A stretch of DNA of 64,000 nt from Variovorax ginsengisoli (GCF_006438845.1 NZ_RCZJ01000003.1:402353-466352), one strand, 5' to 3'; positions 8,085 to 18,248 are shown, counted from the first letter of the stretch. Notes: a model not told the origin generated them from the letters alone. Numbers and translations are program-made.

Positions 8085-9065
8085 ATGACCACTTTTGCCC
8101 GCATTGCCGCGGCCGCCTCGCTGGCGTGCATCGCCACTCTGACCACGCAGGGCGCCCTGGCGCAAAACGGCTATCCGACGAAGCCGATCCGCGTGATCGT
8201 GCCCTTCGCCGCCGGCAGCACCACCGACATCATTTCCCGCGCCATCGCCGACAAGATGAGCCAGAGCATGGGTCAGACGCTGGTGATCGACAACCGCGGC
8301 GGCGCCAGCGGCACCATCGGCCAGCAGGCCGTGGCGACGGCAGCGCCGGACGGCTACACGATCATGATTCATTCGTCGTCGCACACGGTGAGCCCGTCGA
8401 CCTTCGCCAAGCTGCCCTTCGACACCGTGGCCGACTTCGCAGGCGTCACGCCGATTTCCACGTTGCCCAACGCCCTGGTGATCTCGCCTTCGAAGAACAT
8501 CAAGACGCTGAAGGATCTGGTAACCGCCGCCAAAGCCAAGCCCGGCACCATCAACTTCGCGTCCGCGGGCCAGGGCAGCGCGACGCACCTTAACGCCGAG
8601 AAATTCAAGATGGCCGCGAACATCGATGCGACCAACATCCCGTTCAAAGGATCGGGCGAAGCCGTGACCGAAGTGCTGTCGGGCCGCGTCGACTACTACT
8701 TTTCGCCGATCGCGCCGGTCATCGGCCAGATCAAGGAAGGCACGTTGCTGGCGCTGGCCGTCGGTTCGCCCAAGCGCGCGGCCGCGCTGCCCGATGTGCC
8801 GACCACGGCCGAAGCCGGCGTGCCGGGCTCGGAATTCAACTTCTGGATCGGGATGATGGCGCCGGCCAAGACGCCGCGCGACATCGTCACGCGCTTGCAC
8901 GATGAGGTCGTGAAGGCCCTCGCGACGCCCGAAGTCAAGGAACGCTTCCTGAAGCTGGGCGCCGATGCATGGACGCTGCAGCCCGCGCAGTTCGACGCCT
9001 ACATCAAGGAAGAGATCGGCAGCAACGCCAAGCTGGTGAAGGCCGCCGGCCTCTCGCCGCAGTAA
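8085..9065 (+). CDS. Bug-family (tripartite tricarboxylate transporter) solute receptor
   Basis: 326-residue periplasmic receptor. A signal peptide ends near residue 26 (QGALAQ), followed by the Bug hallmarks YPTKPIRVIVPFAAGSTTD and VIDNRGGASGTIG. Bug proteins usually bind carboxylates or amides, and many have no dedicated TctAB membrane partners; none is encoded here. The gene heads a unit of four tightly spaced genes. It may feed a shared TTT permease elsewhere or act as a sensor for the regulon. Confidence 0.93.
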   Translation: MTTFARIAAAASLACIATLTTQGALAQNGYPTKPIRVIVPFAAGSTTDIISRAIADKMSQSMGQTLVIDNRGGASGTIGQQAVATAAPDGYTIMIHSSSHTVSPSTFAKLPFDTVADFAGVTPISTLPNALVISPSKNIKTLKDLVTAAKAKPGTINFASAGQGSATHLNAEKFKMAANIDATNIPFKGSGEAVTEVLSGRVDYYFSPIAPVIGQIKEGTLLALAVGSPKRAAALPDVPTTAEAGVPGSEFNFWIGMMAPAKTPRDIVTRLHDEVVKALATPEVKERFLKLGADAWTLQPAQFDAYIKEEIGSNAKLVKAAGLSPQ

Positions 9066-9100
9066 TCCATCACCCACTCACTTCTGCAAGCAGAGAAACC

Positions 9101-10264
9101 ATGGCTACACAACGACTCGGACTCATCATGCACGGCGTCACCGGACGCATGGGCATGAACCAGCACTTGATCCGCTCCATCTGCGCCATTCGCGCTCAGG
9201 GTGGCGTCACGCTCAGCAACGGCGACAAGGTCATGCCCGACCCGATCCTCATCGGCCGCAATGCCGAGAAGATGGAAGCACTGGCCAAGAAGCACGGCAT
9301 CGCGCGCTGGGGCACCGACCTCGACAAGGCGCTCGAGAACCCCGACGACACGATCTTCTTCGACGCCGGCACCACGCAGATGCGCCCTACCCTGCTGGCC
9401 AAGGCGATCCGCGCCGGCAAGCACGTGTACTGCGAAAAGCCGATCGCGACCAACCTGAACGAAGCGGTCGAGATTGCGCGCCTGGCCGAAGGCTCGGGCC
9501 TCAAGCACGGTGCTGTGCAAGACAAGCTGTTTCTCCCGGGTCTCCGCAAGCTCGATATGCTGCGCCGCGCCGGCTTCTTCGGCCGCATGCTGAGCGTGCG
9601 CCTGGAGTTCGGCTACTGGGTGTTCGAGGGCGACCTGCAACCGATCCAGCGGCCCTCGTGGAACTACCGCAAGGAAGACGGCGGCGGGATGATCCTCGAC
9701 ATGATGTGCCACTGGCGCTACGTGCTGGACAACCTGTTCGGCGAAGTGAAGTCCGTGAGCTGCATCGGCGCGACGCACATCCCCAAGCGCTGGGACGAGA
9801 ACGACCAACCCTATGAAGCGACGGCCGACGACGCCGCCTACGCCACCTGCGAACTGACCGGCCACCAGGGCGAGCCGGTGATCGCGCAGATCAACATGAG
9901 TTGGGTCACGCGCGTGCGGCGCGACGACCTCGTGACTTTCCATGTCGATGGCACCGACGGCTCGGCCGTCGCGGGGCTTTCGTCGTGCCGTGCGCAGTCG
10001 CGCGTGGCCACGCCGCGCCCGGTGTGGAACCCCGACGAGAAGCAGACGATGAACTTCTTCGACCAGTGGCAGGAAATCCCGGATTCGCAGGTCTACGACA
10101 ACGGCTTCAAGATCCAGTGGGAACACTTCATCCGCCACGTGGTCGAGAACGAGCCGTACAAGTGGACGCTGCCCGAAGGCGCCAAGGGCGTGCAGCTGGT
10201 CGAGGCCGCGCTCGAGTCGTGGAAGGAACGCCGCTGGATCGACGTGCCCACGCTGAAGGTCTGA
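9101..10264 (+). CDS. Gfo/Idh/MocA-family oxidoreductase
   Basis: 387-residue NAD(P)-dependent dehydrogenase. The N-terminal Rossmann segment has the unusual dinucleotide loop HGVTGRMG (residues 11-18), resembling DapB, and the family motif CEKP at residues 111-114. The C-terminal alpha/beta domain follows. Relatives oxidise cyclitols, sugars or sugar acids. Its neighbours (DUF993 and a TIM-barrel isomerase) form a recurring trio, so it probably oxidises a hydroxyl of the pathway substrate. The true substrate is unknown. Confidence 0.9.
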   Translation: MATQRLGLIMHGVTGRMGMNQHLIRSICAIRAQGGVTLSNGDKVMPDPILIGRNAEKMEALAKKHGIARWGTDLDKALENPDDTIFFDAGTTQMRPTLLAKAIRAGKHVYCEKPIATNLNEAVEIARLAEGSGLKHGAVQDKLFLPGLRKLDMLRRAGFFGRMLSVRLEFGYWVFEGDLQPIQRPSWNYRKEDGGGMILDMMCHWRYVLDNLFGEVKSVSCIGATHIPKRWDENDQPYEATADDAAYATCELTGHQGEPVIAQINMSWVTRVRRDDLVTFHVDGTDGSAVAGLSSCRAQSRVATPRPVWNPDEKQTMNFFDQWQEIPDSQVYDNGFKIQWEHFIRHVVENEPYKWTLPEGAKGVQLVEAALESWKERRWIDVPTLKV

Positions 10265-10276
10265 GGAGCGAACGCC

Positions 10277-11461
10277 ATGGCTCTCACCCTGACCCTGCCC
10301 ACCGCTGATGGCTCGCTTTCTCCGTATGCGCTGCGCGGCAGCGTGCCGGCGAAACCGCCCGCTGGCGTGAAGTTCAACCGCATCGCCTACTCGGCCGCGC
10401 ACGTCGTGGCCGACCCGCTGGCCGTGGTCGATCCGTGGCTGCAGGCCGCTGTCGACTGGGATACGACCATCGCCTACCGCCAGCACCTCTGGTCGCTGGG
10501 CTTGGGCGTCGCCGAAGCGATGGACACCGCGCAACGCGGTATGGGCCTCGACTGGCCGACCTCGCTCGAACTCATCCGCCGCTCGCTCGATGCCGCCAAG
10601 GACGTGCCGGGCGCGCTGGTCGCCTCGGGCTGCGGCACCGACCACCTGAACCTCGACGAGGTCAAGAACGTCGACGACGTGATTCGCGGCTACGAAGAGC
10701 AGATGGCCGCCATCGAGAAGCTCGGCGGCAAGCTGATCGTCATGGCCAGCCGCGCGCTGGCCCGCGTCGCGAAGAGCCCGGCCGACTACGAGCGCGTCTA
10801 CGACCGCATCCTGTCGCAGGCGAAGCAGCCTGTGGTGCTGCATTGGTTGGGCGAGATGTTCGACCCGGCACTCGCGGGCTACTGGGGCACGAGCAACGTC
10901 GACGCCGCCATGGACACGGCGGTCGGCATCATCGCGGCGCACCCGGACAAGGTCGACGGCATCAAGATTTCGCTGCTCGACAAGGACAAGGAGATCGCCA
11001 TGCGGCGCCGCCTGCCTTCCGGCGTGCGCATGTACACCGGCGACGACTTCAACTACGCAGAACTCATCGCGGGCGACGGCCAGGGCAGCGAGCCGATGCA
11101 TGGGCAAAGCGACGCTCTGCTGGGTATCTTCGACGCCATTGCACCGGCCGCGAGCTCGGCGCTGGGCGAACTCGCGCAGGGCAACGTGGACAAGTTCCAC
11201 GCCATCCTCGGCCCGACGGTACCGCTGTCGCGCCACATCTTCGCGGCGCCCACGCGTTTCTACAAGACGGGTGTGGTGTTCATGGCCTGGCTCAACGGCC
11301 ACCAGAAACATTTCACGATGGTCGGTGGCCAGCAGAGCACCCGCTCGCTGCAGCACTTCGCCGAACTGTTTCGCCTCGCCGACGCGGCCAACGTGCTGGA
11401 GAAACCCGAGCTTGCCGTGCAGCGCATGAAGACGCTGCTGGCGATCAACGGCGTCGAATGA
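10277..11461 (+). CDS. DUF993 protein, dihydrodipicolinate synthase-like aldolase fold
   Basis: 394-residue DUF993 member with a DapA-like TIM-barrel arrangement. VDGIKISLLD around residues 228-237 aligns with the DapA strand that carries the Schiff-base lysine, making K230 the likely catalytic residue. This suggests a class I aldolase or hydrolase acting on a 2-keto-acid-like compound. The ATGA overlap with the next gene and the 12-bp gap from the dehydrogenase indicate coupled expression. No function is established for DUF993 to my knowledge. Confidence 0.82.
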   Translation: MALTLTLPTADGSLSPYALRGSVPAKPPAGVKFNRIAYSAAHVVADPLAVVDPWLQAAVDWDTTIAYRQHLWSLGLGVAEAMDTAQRGMGLDWPTSLELIRRSLDAAKDVPGALVASGCGTDHLNLDEVKNVDDVIRGYEEQMAAIEKLGGKLIVMASRALARVAKSPADYERVYDRILSQAKQPVVLHWLGEMFDPALAGYWGTSNVDAAMDTAVGIIAAHPDKVDGIKISLLDKDKEIAMRRRLPSGVRMYTGDDFNYAELIAGDGQGSEPMHGQSDALLGIFDAIAPAASSALGELAQGNVDKFHAILGPTVPLSRHIFAAPTRFYKTGVVFMAWLNGHQKHFTMVGGQQSTRSLQHFAELFRLADAANVLEKPELAVQRMKTLLAINGVE

Positions 11462-12345
11462 CCTCGATGCGCGATTTCTCGCAGAACCACGACTGGCTGT
11501 CGATCAACACGGCCACGGTGCGCAAGCAATCGGGCGCCGAGGTGCCGCTCGACCGCATCATCGACCAGTGCGCCGAGCGTGGCATCCGCGCGATCAGCCC
11601 GTGGCGGGACCAGGTTGCGGCCGTCGGCCTCGACAAGGTCGCTGCGCAGCTCAAGGCACACGGCATCGGCCTGTCGGGCTACTGCCGCGGCGGCTTCTTC
11701 CCTGCGCCCGACGCGACCGGCCTGAAAGCCGCACTGGACGACAACCGCCGCGCCATCGACGAGGCCAAGACGCTCGACGCACCCTGCCTCGTGCTGGTCG
11801 TCGGTGCCCTGCCCGGCGCGCTCGACGGCAAGGCTGCCTACACAGACATCGCTCGCGCCCGCAACGAAGTGCGCGACGGCATCGCCGGATCGCTCGAGTA
11901 CGCGCGCGAAGTCGGCATGCCGCTGGCCATCGAGCCGCTGCACCCGATGCAGGCGGCCGACCGCGCCTGCATCAACACGCTCGAACATGCGCTCGACCTC
12001 TGCGATGAACTCGACGCGGGCAAGACCGGCGCCCTCGGCGTGGCGCTCGACATCTACCACGTGTGGTGGGACCCGAAGCTGCAGCAGCAGATCGCGCGCG
12101 CGGGCAAGGAGCGCCTGCTTGCCTACCACGTGTGCGACTGGCTTACGCCCACGCGCGACTTGCTGTCGGATCGCGGGATGATGGGCGACGGCGTCGTCGA
12201 ACTGAAGAAGATCCGCGGATGGGTCGAGGACGCCGGCTTCGCGGGCTTCAGCGAGGTCGAGATCTTTTCCGCTTTGGACTGGTGGAAGCGCGCTGGCGAG
12301 GAGACGCTGGACGTGTGCATCGAGAGGCATCGGAGCGCGGTTTAG
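11458..12345 (+). CDS. sugar phosphate isomerase/epimerase-like TIM barrel
   Basis: 295-residue AP-endonuclease-2-like TIM barrel. Four metal ligands of the family can be seen: Glu in AIEPLHP, Asp in ALDIYHVWWD, His in AYHVCDW and Glu in FSEVEIFS. Members isomerise, epimerise or dehydrate sugars, cyclitols or keto-sugars. Its ATG overlaps the DUF993 stop (ATGA), so translation is coupled. Last gene of the Bug-dehydrogenase-DUF993-isomerase unit. Confidence 0.88.
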   Translation: MTSMRDFSQNHDWLSINTATVRKQSGAEVPLDRIIDQCAERGIRAISPWRDQVAAVGLDKVAAQLKAHGIGLSGYCRGGFFPAPDATGLKAALDDNRRAIDEAKTLDAPCLVLVVGALPGALDGKAAYTDIARARNEVRDGIAGSLEYAREVGMPLAIEPLHPMQAADRACINTLEHALDLCDELDAGKTGALGVALDIYHVWWDPKLQQQIARAGKERLLAYHVCDWLTPTRDLLSDRGMMGDGVVELKKIRGWVEDAGFAGFSEVEIFSALDWWKRAGEETLDVCIERHRSAV

Positions 12346-12421
12346 CCCGCTCGCGGGCGCTCGGTTGTGGCGCCCTCTCGGCCGCCTCCCGTACGCTCCG
12401 GTGTCCGCCGCGAAACCATCG

Positions 12422-13345
12422 ATGACCTCTCACCCGCTGCAAGGCGCAATGAACGCGAAGAACCCCTGGCGCAGCGTCCTCATGATGGTCGGCGCCATGG
12501 GCTGCTTCGTCGTCAACGACGCGATTTCGAAGTACGTGAGCCAGGGCATGCCATCGGCGCAACTCATCTTCCTGCGCGGCTGCATGGCGACGTCGCTCGT
12601 ACTCCTGGTCGTTCGGGCGCTGGGGGCCACGAAGCGGTTGGGCGGAGTCGTCCAGCCTCGGGTGGCGATGCGCGCCGCGGTCGATGCCTGTGCGACCGTG
12701 CTCTACCTGTTCTCGCTGTTCCACCTCCCGCTCGGCACCGCCACCGCCATCAACCTCGCGGCGCCGCTCTTCATGACGGTGTTCGCGGTCGTTTTCCTGC
12801 GCGAGCGCGCAGGCATCGCGCGTTGGGCCGCGGTGCTGCTCGGCTTTGCGGGCGTGCTGTGCGTCGTGCGGCCCGACAGCCAAGGCATCGACGGCTGGGC
12901 ACTCATGTGTTTGGTAGGCGCCCTGTTTCAAGCGGCGCGCGATCTTCTGACGCGGCGCATCGACCCGACGATTCCCTCCATCGTCGTCACGCTGGCGACG
13001 TCGGTCGCCGTCGCCCTGCTCGCGGGCGCACTGTCGCTGTGGCAAGGATGGAGACCGTTTACCGCTGGGGACCTCGCCTCGCTCGGCCTCGCCTCCGCCT
13101 TCCTCGCTTCGGCGTACTTTCTGCTCGTGCAGAGCATGCGCCAGGGCGACATGTCGCTGACGGCGCCATTCCGTTACTCGGCCCTGCTGTTCGCGATGCT
13201 GCTCGGCTACGTAGTGTGGGGCGACGTGCCCGACACCTGGGCCTGGATCGGCATCGCGCTGCTGGTCGGTGCGGGCCTTCATGTGGTACGCAGCGAACGC
13301 GGCCGCAACAACCCCACGCGGGTGCTGGACGCGCAACCGGAGTGA
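12422..13345 (+). CDS. EamA/DMT-family exporter
   Basis: 307-residue membrane protein with about ten hydrophobic segments and two EamA repeats, the first beginning near residue 17 (MMVGAMGCFVVNDAISKYVS). Start ATG 12422 is preferred; ATG 12449 (MNAKNPW) is a possible shorter start. It lies 76 bp after the catabolic unit and may be independent of it, although export of a pathway product cannot be excluded. Substrate unknown. Confidence 0.87.
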   Translation: MTSHPLQGAMNAKNPWRSVLMMVGAMGCFVVNDAISKYVSQGMPSAQLIFLRGCMATSLVLLVVRALGATKRLGGVVQPRVAMRAAVDACATVLYLFSLFHLPLGTATAINLAAPLFMTVFAVVFLRERAGIARWAAVLLGFAGVLCVVRPDSQGIDGWALMCLVGALFQAARDLLTRRIDPTIPSIVVTLATSVAVALLAGALSLWQGWRPFTAGDLASLGLASAFLASAYFLLVQSMRQGDMSLTAPFRYSALLFAMLLGYVVWGDVPDTWAWIGIALLVGAGLHVVRSERGRNNPTRVLDAQPE

Positions 13346-13404
13346 CAGCACACGCCCGCGCCTCTGCCTAGAATCGCCCGGGCGGGTGTCCAGTCGGCAC
13401 CCGC

Positions 13405-13557
13405 AGCGTTCTCAGGGCGGGGTGCAATTCCCCACCGGCGGTGATGGCGACTCGTTCGCACAAGCCCGCGAGCGCCTGCGATGCGTCATGCGCCGCAGGG
13501 TCAGCAGATTCCGGTGCGATTCCGGAGCCGACGGTCACAGTCCGGATGAAAGAGAGC
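13405..13557 (+). promoter_or_regulatory. FMN riboswitch (RFN element)
   Basis: The conserved core segments are present in order: TTCTCAGGGCGGGGTGCAAT, CCCCACCGGCGGTGAT, AGCCCGCGAGCG, GCAGATTCCGGTG and CCGACGGTCACAGTCCGGATG. Between the central pieces lies a variable hairpin. FMN binding normally shuts off riboflavin genes. The aptamer ends about 98 bp before the lumazine synthase start, leaving room for an expression platform. Most of the 309-bp gap between the exporter and ribH is this element. Confidence 0.96.
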
Positions 13558-13654
13558 GCGGACCGTCGGCATGGCTGCGCGCGTTTCGTCGTGCGTGGCC
13601 GGCCGCCGGCTTCGTGCGCCCTGATTCAGGAAACCTGCTTTCAAGAGGCACACC

Positions 13655-14158
13655 GTGAGTCAGATCAACGACCTTCCCCTTTCGGCCATCACGGCCTCCG
13701 AGCCGCAGCGCGTCGCCTTCGTCGAAGCGCAATGGCATGCCGACATCGTTCACCAGGCACGCGATGCATTCCTGGCAGAAATGGCGCGCCAGGGCTTCCC
13801 GCGCGAGCGCATTGATGTGCTCGACGTGCCCGGTGCCTTCGAGATCCCGCTGCACGCCAAGCGCCTGGCACTGTCGGGCCGCTACGCTGCCATCGTCGGC
13901 TGCGCACTGGTGGTCGACGGCGGCATCTACCGCCACGAGTTCGTCGCCAGCACGGTGGTGAGCACGCTGATGGCGCTGCAACTCGAGACCAACGTGCCGA
14001 TCCTCTCGGCGGTGCTGACGCCGCACCACTTCCACGAGCACGTGGAACACCGCAAGTACTTCCACGCGCACTTCGCGGTGAAGGGCACCGAGGCGGCCGA
14101 CGCCTGCATCAAGACGATCGAGGGCCTGCGCCAGGTCGACGCGCTGCTGGCCGGCTGA
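13655..14158 (+). CDS. ribH: 6,7-dimethyl-8-ribityllumazine synthase, RibH2 type
   Basis: 167-residue enzyme that joins ribitylamino-uracil and dihydroxybutanone phosphate to form lumazine, the penultimate step of riboflavin synthesis. The family core VPGAFEIPLHAKRLA and the downstream HHFHEHVEHRKYF region resemble the RibH2 (Brucella-type, decameric) subgroup rather than the housekeeping ribH. Start GTG 13655 follows AAGAGG. It lies alone directly after the FMN riboswitch, so it is probably the FMN-controlled copy, with another ribH elsewhere. Confidence 0.93.
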   Translation: MSQINDLPLSAITASEPQRVAFVEAQWHADIVHQARDAFLAEMARQGFPRERIDVLDVPGAFEIPLHAKRLALSGRYAAIVGCALVVDGGIYRHEFVASTVVSTLMALQLETNVPILSAVLTPHHFHEHVEHRKYFHAHFAVKGTEAADACIKTIEGLRQVDALLAG

Positions 14159-14226
14159 CGGCCCTGTCTCCACGCGGCAAGGCCTTTCGGCGACGGTGCG
14201 GCGCCGCGCCTCTCTAAGATCGGCGC

Positions 14227-15258
14227 GTGGATTCACTGACTCAAATCGTGCTGGGCGGCGCCGTCGCTGCAGCCATCGCACCCGCCCGGCATCGCCGTGC
14301 TGCCCTGCTCGCAGGCGCGGCGCTCGGCACGCTGCCCGACCTCGACAGCTTCCTCATCAAGCCATTCACCGACAACCCGGTGACGCTGATGACGGTGCAC
14401 CGCAGCTTCAGCCATTCGCTGCTGGTGCTGCCCATCGTCGGCTGGCTGATCTGGTGGCTGTTCAAGCGCCGCGGTGGCCGCGTGGCCGATTCGCCGACGC
14501 GCTGGTTCTGGGCGATTCAGGCCGCGCTGCTCACGCACCCGCTGCTCGATGCTTTCACGGTGTACGGCACCCAGCTGTGGTGGCCTTTGCCAGTGCAGCC
14601 GACATCCTGGTCGACGGTCTTCATCATCGACCTGGGCTACACGCTGTGGCTGCTGCTGGCCTGCGGCTTCGCATGGTGGGCGGCGGAACGAAGATCGGCG
14701 CAACGGGCGCTCGTGGGCGGGCTGGTGCTCAGCACCGCCTACCTCGGCTGGTCGTTGATCGCCAAGCAAATCGTCGACCGCGACGCGGCACGCGCACTCG
14801 CCGCCCTGGGCCTGGCCGACGCGCCGCGGCTGTCGACGCCGATGCCGTTGAACACGCTGCTCTGGCGCGTCATCGTGATGACACCCGACGGCTATCTCGA
14901 AGGCCAGCGCTCGCTGGTGGCGGACAGCGGCCCGATGACTTTCCAGCGGTTCGACTCCGACAAGGCAGCGCTGGACGCGGCACGCGACGTGCCGGCCGTC
15001 CAGCGCCTGCAATGGTTCAACGGCGGCTTCATGCAGGCGCAGACGACGGCCGACGGCACGCTGGTGCTGTCAGACCTGCGCATGGGCACGGCGCCGAGCT
15101 ACAGCTTTCAGTTCGAGGTGGCGCGCCGGGTCGAGGGCGCCTGGCAGGCGGTGCCCCCGAAGCAACGCGAATGGCGGGTGCCCACTGGCGACATCGGCGC
15201 ACTGTGGCACCGCATCTGGCACATGCCGCCGGCGGGCGCGGAACCGTCGACACGTTGA
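14227..15258 (+). CDS. YdjM-like membrane-bound metal-dependent hydrolase
   Basis: 343-residue protein of the YdjM/DUF457 group. The N-terminus MDSLTQIVLGGAVAAAIAP, the LPDLDSF motif near residue 40 and the HRSFSHSL motif near residue 58 supply the putative metal ligands, with about four membrane helices before a soluble C-terminal domain. GTG 14227 is the start. Members are predicted inner-membrane hydrolases of unknown substrate. It ends 27 bp from the convergent TauE gene. Confidence 0.85.
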   Translation: MDSLTQIVLGGAVAAAIAPARHRRAALLAGAALGTLPDLDSFLIKPFTDNPVTLMTVHRSFSHSLLVLPIVGWLIWWLFKRRGGRVADSPTRWFWAIQAALLTHPLLDAFTVYGTQLWWPLPVQPTSWSTVFIIDLGYTLWLLLACGFAWWAAERRSAQRALVGGLVLSTAYLGWSLIAKQIVDRDAARALAALGLADAPRLSTPMPLNTLLWRVIVMTPDGYLEGQRSLVADSGPMTFQRFDSDKAALDAARDVPAVQRLQWFNGGFMQAQTTADGTLVLSDLRMGTAPSYSFQFEVARRVEGAWQAVPPKQREWRVPTGDIGALWHRIWHMPPAGAEPSTR

Positions 15259-15285
15259 GCGCCGCGATCACCGCGCGTTGAAGAT

Positions 15286-16047
15286 TCAGCGCTGCAGCAG
15301 CACCGGCACCGAAGAGCCCAGCAGCATCACGCCTGACACCGTCAGCAGGCCCAGCACGATCTGCCGGAAGGCCGCGTCGCTGATGCCTACATAGAGCCTC
15401 GCGCCGAGCAGCACCGGCACCAGCACGCAGCCGGCGACGATGGCCAGCAGCGGCAGCATCGACATGCCGACGTTTCCCGTGCCCAGGTGCAGCGCGAAGG
15501 CGACGGTCAGCATCGCGAGATTGAAGTTCTGGATCACTGCGCGCTGCGCGTCCTTGTCCATGCGACGCAGCGTGCACCACAGCGTGGGGATGGCGCCGGC
15601 AAAGCCGCCGACGCCGCTGCAAACACCACCGGCGAGCCCCGCCACCGCATCGGCCACGCGCCCGCCTGCGGTCACGCGCGGAAGGTTGCGCGCCATCAGC
15701 ATGGCTGGGCACCAAATCACCAGCAGCGCGCCCAGGCAGGCCTTGAAGACCGCCACGTCGAGCCGCGGCAACAGCCACACGCCGAGCGGCACGCCCACCA
15801 GCCCACCGACGACGAAGGGCAGCAGCAGCCCCTTGTCGAAGCTGCGCTTCTGCGAGAAGGCGGCGATGAGTTGCCCGGTCAGCGCACCGAAGGTCGCGAG
15901 CACGGCCGCCAGCTTGGGGTCGACCGTCCAGGCCCAGATCGACATCGAGACCAGCCCGAAGGCGAAGCCCGACAGACCCTGCACGAAACCCGCCACGGCC
16001 GCGCCGAGCGCGATCAGCAGGTAGAGCGACAGCGACTCCAAGACCAC
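15286..16047 (-). CDS. TauE/SafE-family membrane transporter
   Basis: 253-residue permease with about eight hydrophobic segments and the family pattern GAAVAGFVQGLSGFAFG at the start, repeated as GGVCSGVGGFAGA in the second half. Family members move sulfite, sulfoacetate or related organosulfur anions. The GTG start at 16047 begins 1 nt after the stop of the upstream MFS gene, so the two are probably translated together. Substrate uncertain. Confidence 0.88.
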   Translation of the reverse strand: MVLESLSLYLLIALGAAVAGFVQGLSGFAFGLVSMSIWAWTVDPKLAAVLATFGALTGQLIAAFSQKRSFDKGLLLPFVVGGLVGVPLGVWLLPRLDVAVFKACLGALLVIWCPAMLMARNLPRVTAGGRVADAVAGLAGGVCSGVGGFAGAIPTLWCTLRRMDKDAQRAVIQNFNLAMLTVAFALHLGTGNVGMSMLPLLAIVAGCVLVPVLLGARLYVGISDAAFRQIVLGLLTVSGVMLLGSSVPVLLQR

Positions 16048-16048
16048 G

Positions 16049-17302
16049 TCAGGCCGAAGCCGGAACGAAGGCTTCGCGCCGCACACGGCGCACGTTGAAC
16101 GCGCTGGCAATAAGCACGCCCTGCACCACGGCCAGGCCGAGGATGACCGCCGTGTAGCGGCCGTTGTCCATCAGGCGGCCGAAGATCAGCGGTGCCACCG
16201 CCTGGCCGATGTCCAGCCCGGCGTAGACCACGCCGTAGACGCGGCCGGTGGCGTTGGCCGGCGTCGACTTCTTGACCAGCAGGTCACGCGAGGGCCCGGC
16301 AATGCCCGACGCGAAACCCATCGCGCCGAACAACACCGGCACGACGACCGGCGCGAAGTCGCCAAACGCGAGGAACAGCGCCAGCATGGCCGCGATGCCG
16401 AAGCCGGCACCGACGATGCGCTCGCAGCGAGAAGGGTCAGACGCGAGGAAACCACCGAACACCATGCCGACGGCGCTCGCGACCATGTAGACCGTGAGAC
16501 AGACCGCCACCAGCGCCACCGGCACGGCATGCAGATGACCCGCAGCCACCGGCGCGAAGGTCTGCACCACGCTGATGACCATCGCGTAGAACAGGAAGAA
16601 GCCGAAGCACATCCACACCGCAGGGATGCGCAGGAAGTCGAACTGGCCCGCGGTCGGCAGATGCGCGTCTTGCCCCGTGGCTTTCTGCACGGTCTTGACG
16701 TCGAGCGCGAAGACGCTGCGGTAGAACCACAGCACCACCAGCACCGCCAGGGCCAGCGCACCGGCGGCGGCCAGCGCCGTCCGCCACGAATACGCCATGG
16801 CGATCGGCACCACGAAGGCCGGCGCCAGCGCCCACCCCAGGCTGCCTGTGATGCCGTGCACGCTGTAGGCATGGCCCAGCCGCGTGGGCGCCACCTTGCG
16901 GTTGAACAGCGTGTAGTCGACCGGGTGGAACACCCCATTGCCGACGCCGGCGACCACTGCGCTGGCCAGCAGCATCCAGTAGCTCTGCGCCATCGCGTAG
17001 CCGAAGCCGGCCAGCGCGAGCATGCCGAGCCCCACGAACAGCACCGGCCGCGGGCCTAGCTTGTCGACGATGAAACCGGAGGCGGCCTGCACCATGCACG
17101 AGACCACGAAGAACACCGTGAGCACCGCGCCGAGCTCCGTGTAGCTGACGTCGAAGGCGTCCTTCAGCCAAGGAAACAGCGGCGCCAGGATGAGCTGGCT
17201 GAAATGGCTGATCGCATGGGCGAGGCCCACCAGCCCGATGAGCTTGGCGTCGGTACGCAAGGTGGTAGCGGTCGGCGCACCGGGGGCAGAAGGATGGGAC
17301 AT
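16049..17302 (-). CDS. MFS transporter
   Basis: 417-residue major facilitator with about 12 membrane helices in two halves, beginning LIGLVGLAHAISHFSQLILAPL near residue 21, typical of the cyanate/fosmidomycin-resistance-like branch. The start ATG at 17302 follows the divergent AraC gene region, and an inverted repeat lies in the shared gap. Forms a two-gene unit with the TauE gene. Substrate unknown; the AraC neighbour is the likely regulator. Confidence 0.9.
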   Translation of the reverse strand: MSHPSAPGAPTATTLRTDAKLIGLVGLAHAISHFSQLILAPLFPWLKDAFDVSYTELGAVLTVFFVVSCMVQAASGFIVDKLGPRPVLFVGLGMLALAGFGYAMAQSYWMLLASAVVAGVGNGVFHPVDYTLFNRKVAPTRLGHAYSVHGITGSLGWALAPAFVVPIAMAYSWRTALAAAGALALAVLVVLWFYRSVFALDVKTVQKATGQDAHLPTAGQFDFLRIPAVWMCFGFFLFYAMVISVVQTFAPVAAGHLHAVPVALVAVCLTVYMVASAVGMVFGGFLASDPSRCERIVGAGFGIAAMLALFLAFGDFAPVVVPVLFGAMGFASGIAGPSRDLLVKKSTPANATGRVYGVVYAGLDIGQAVAPLIFGRLMDNGRYTAVILGLAVVQGVLIASAFNVRRVRREAFVPASA

Positions 17303-17346
17303 GGCAGGCACGGAAAAAGAGCAGGCCTGATCGTAGGTCGATCGGG

Positions 17347-17363
17347 ATCGGCAGAATGCCGAT
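17347..17363. promoter_or_regulatory. inverted repeat in the MFS/AraC divergent gap
   Basis: ATCGGCA-GAA-TGCCGAT is a perfect 7-bp inverted repeat with a 3-bp spacer, between divergent starts at 17302 and 17388. It is a reasonable operator for the AraC-type regulator or another dimeric protein. Confidence 0.5.
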
Positions 17364-17387
17364 ACATGGACAACATTTGTCGAAATC

Positions 17388-18248
<861 letters not shown>

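Noticed and set aside
8999..11356. 785-codon minus-strand frame over the dehydrogenase and DUF993 genes
   Set aside because: Composition (His, Val, Arg rich) is that of an antisense shadow; the plus-strand genes have clear families and ribosome-binding sites.
12346..12360. GCCCGC-TC-GCGGGC hairpin after the isomerase gene
   Set aside because: Loop of two bases and no T-run; too weak to call a terminator.
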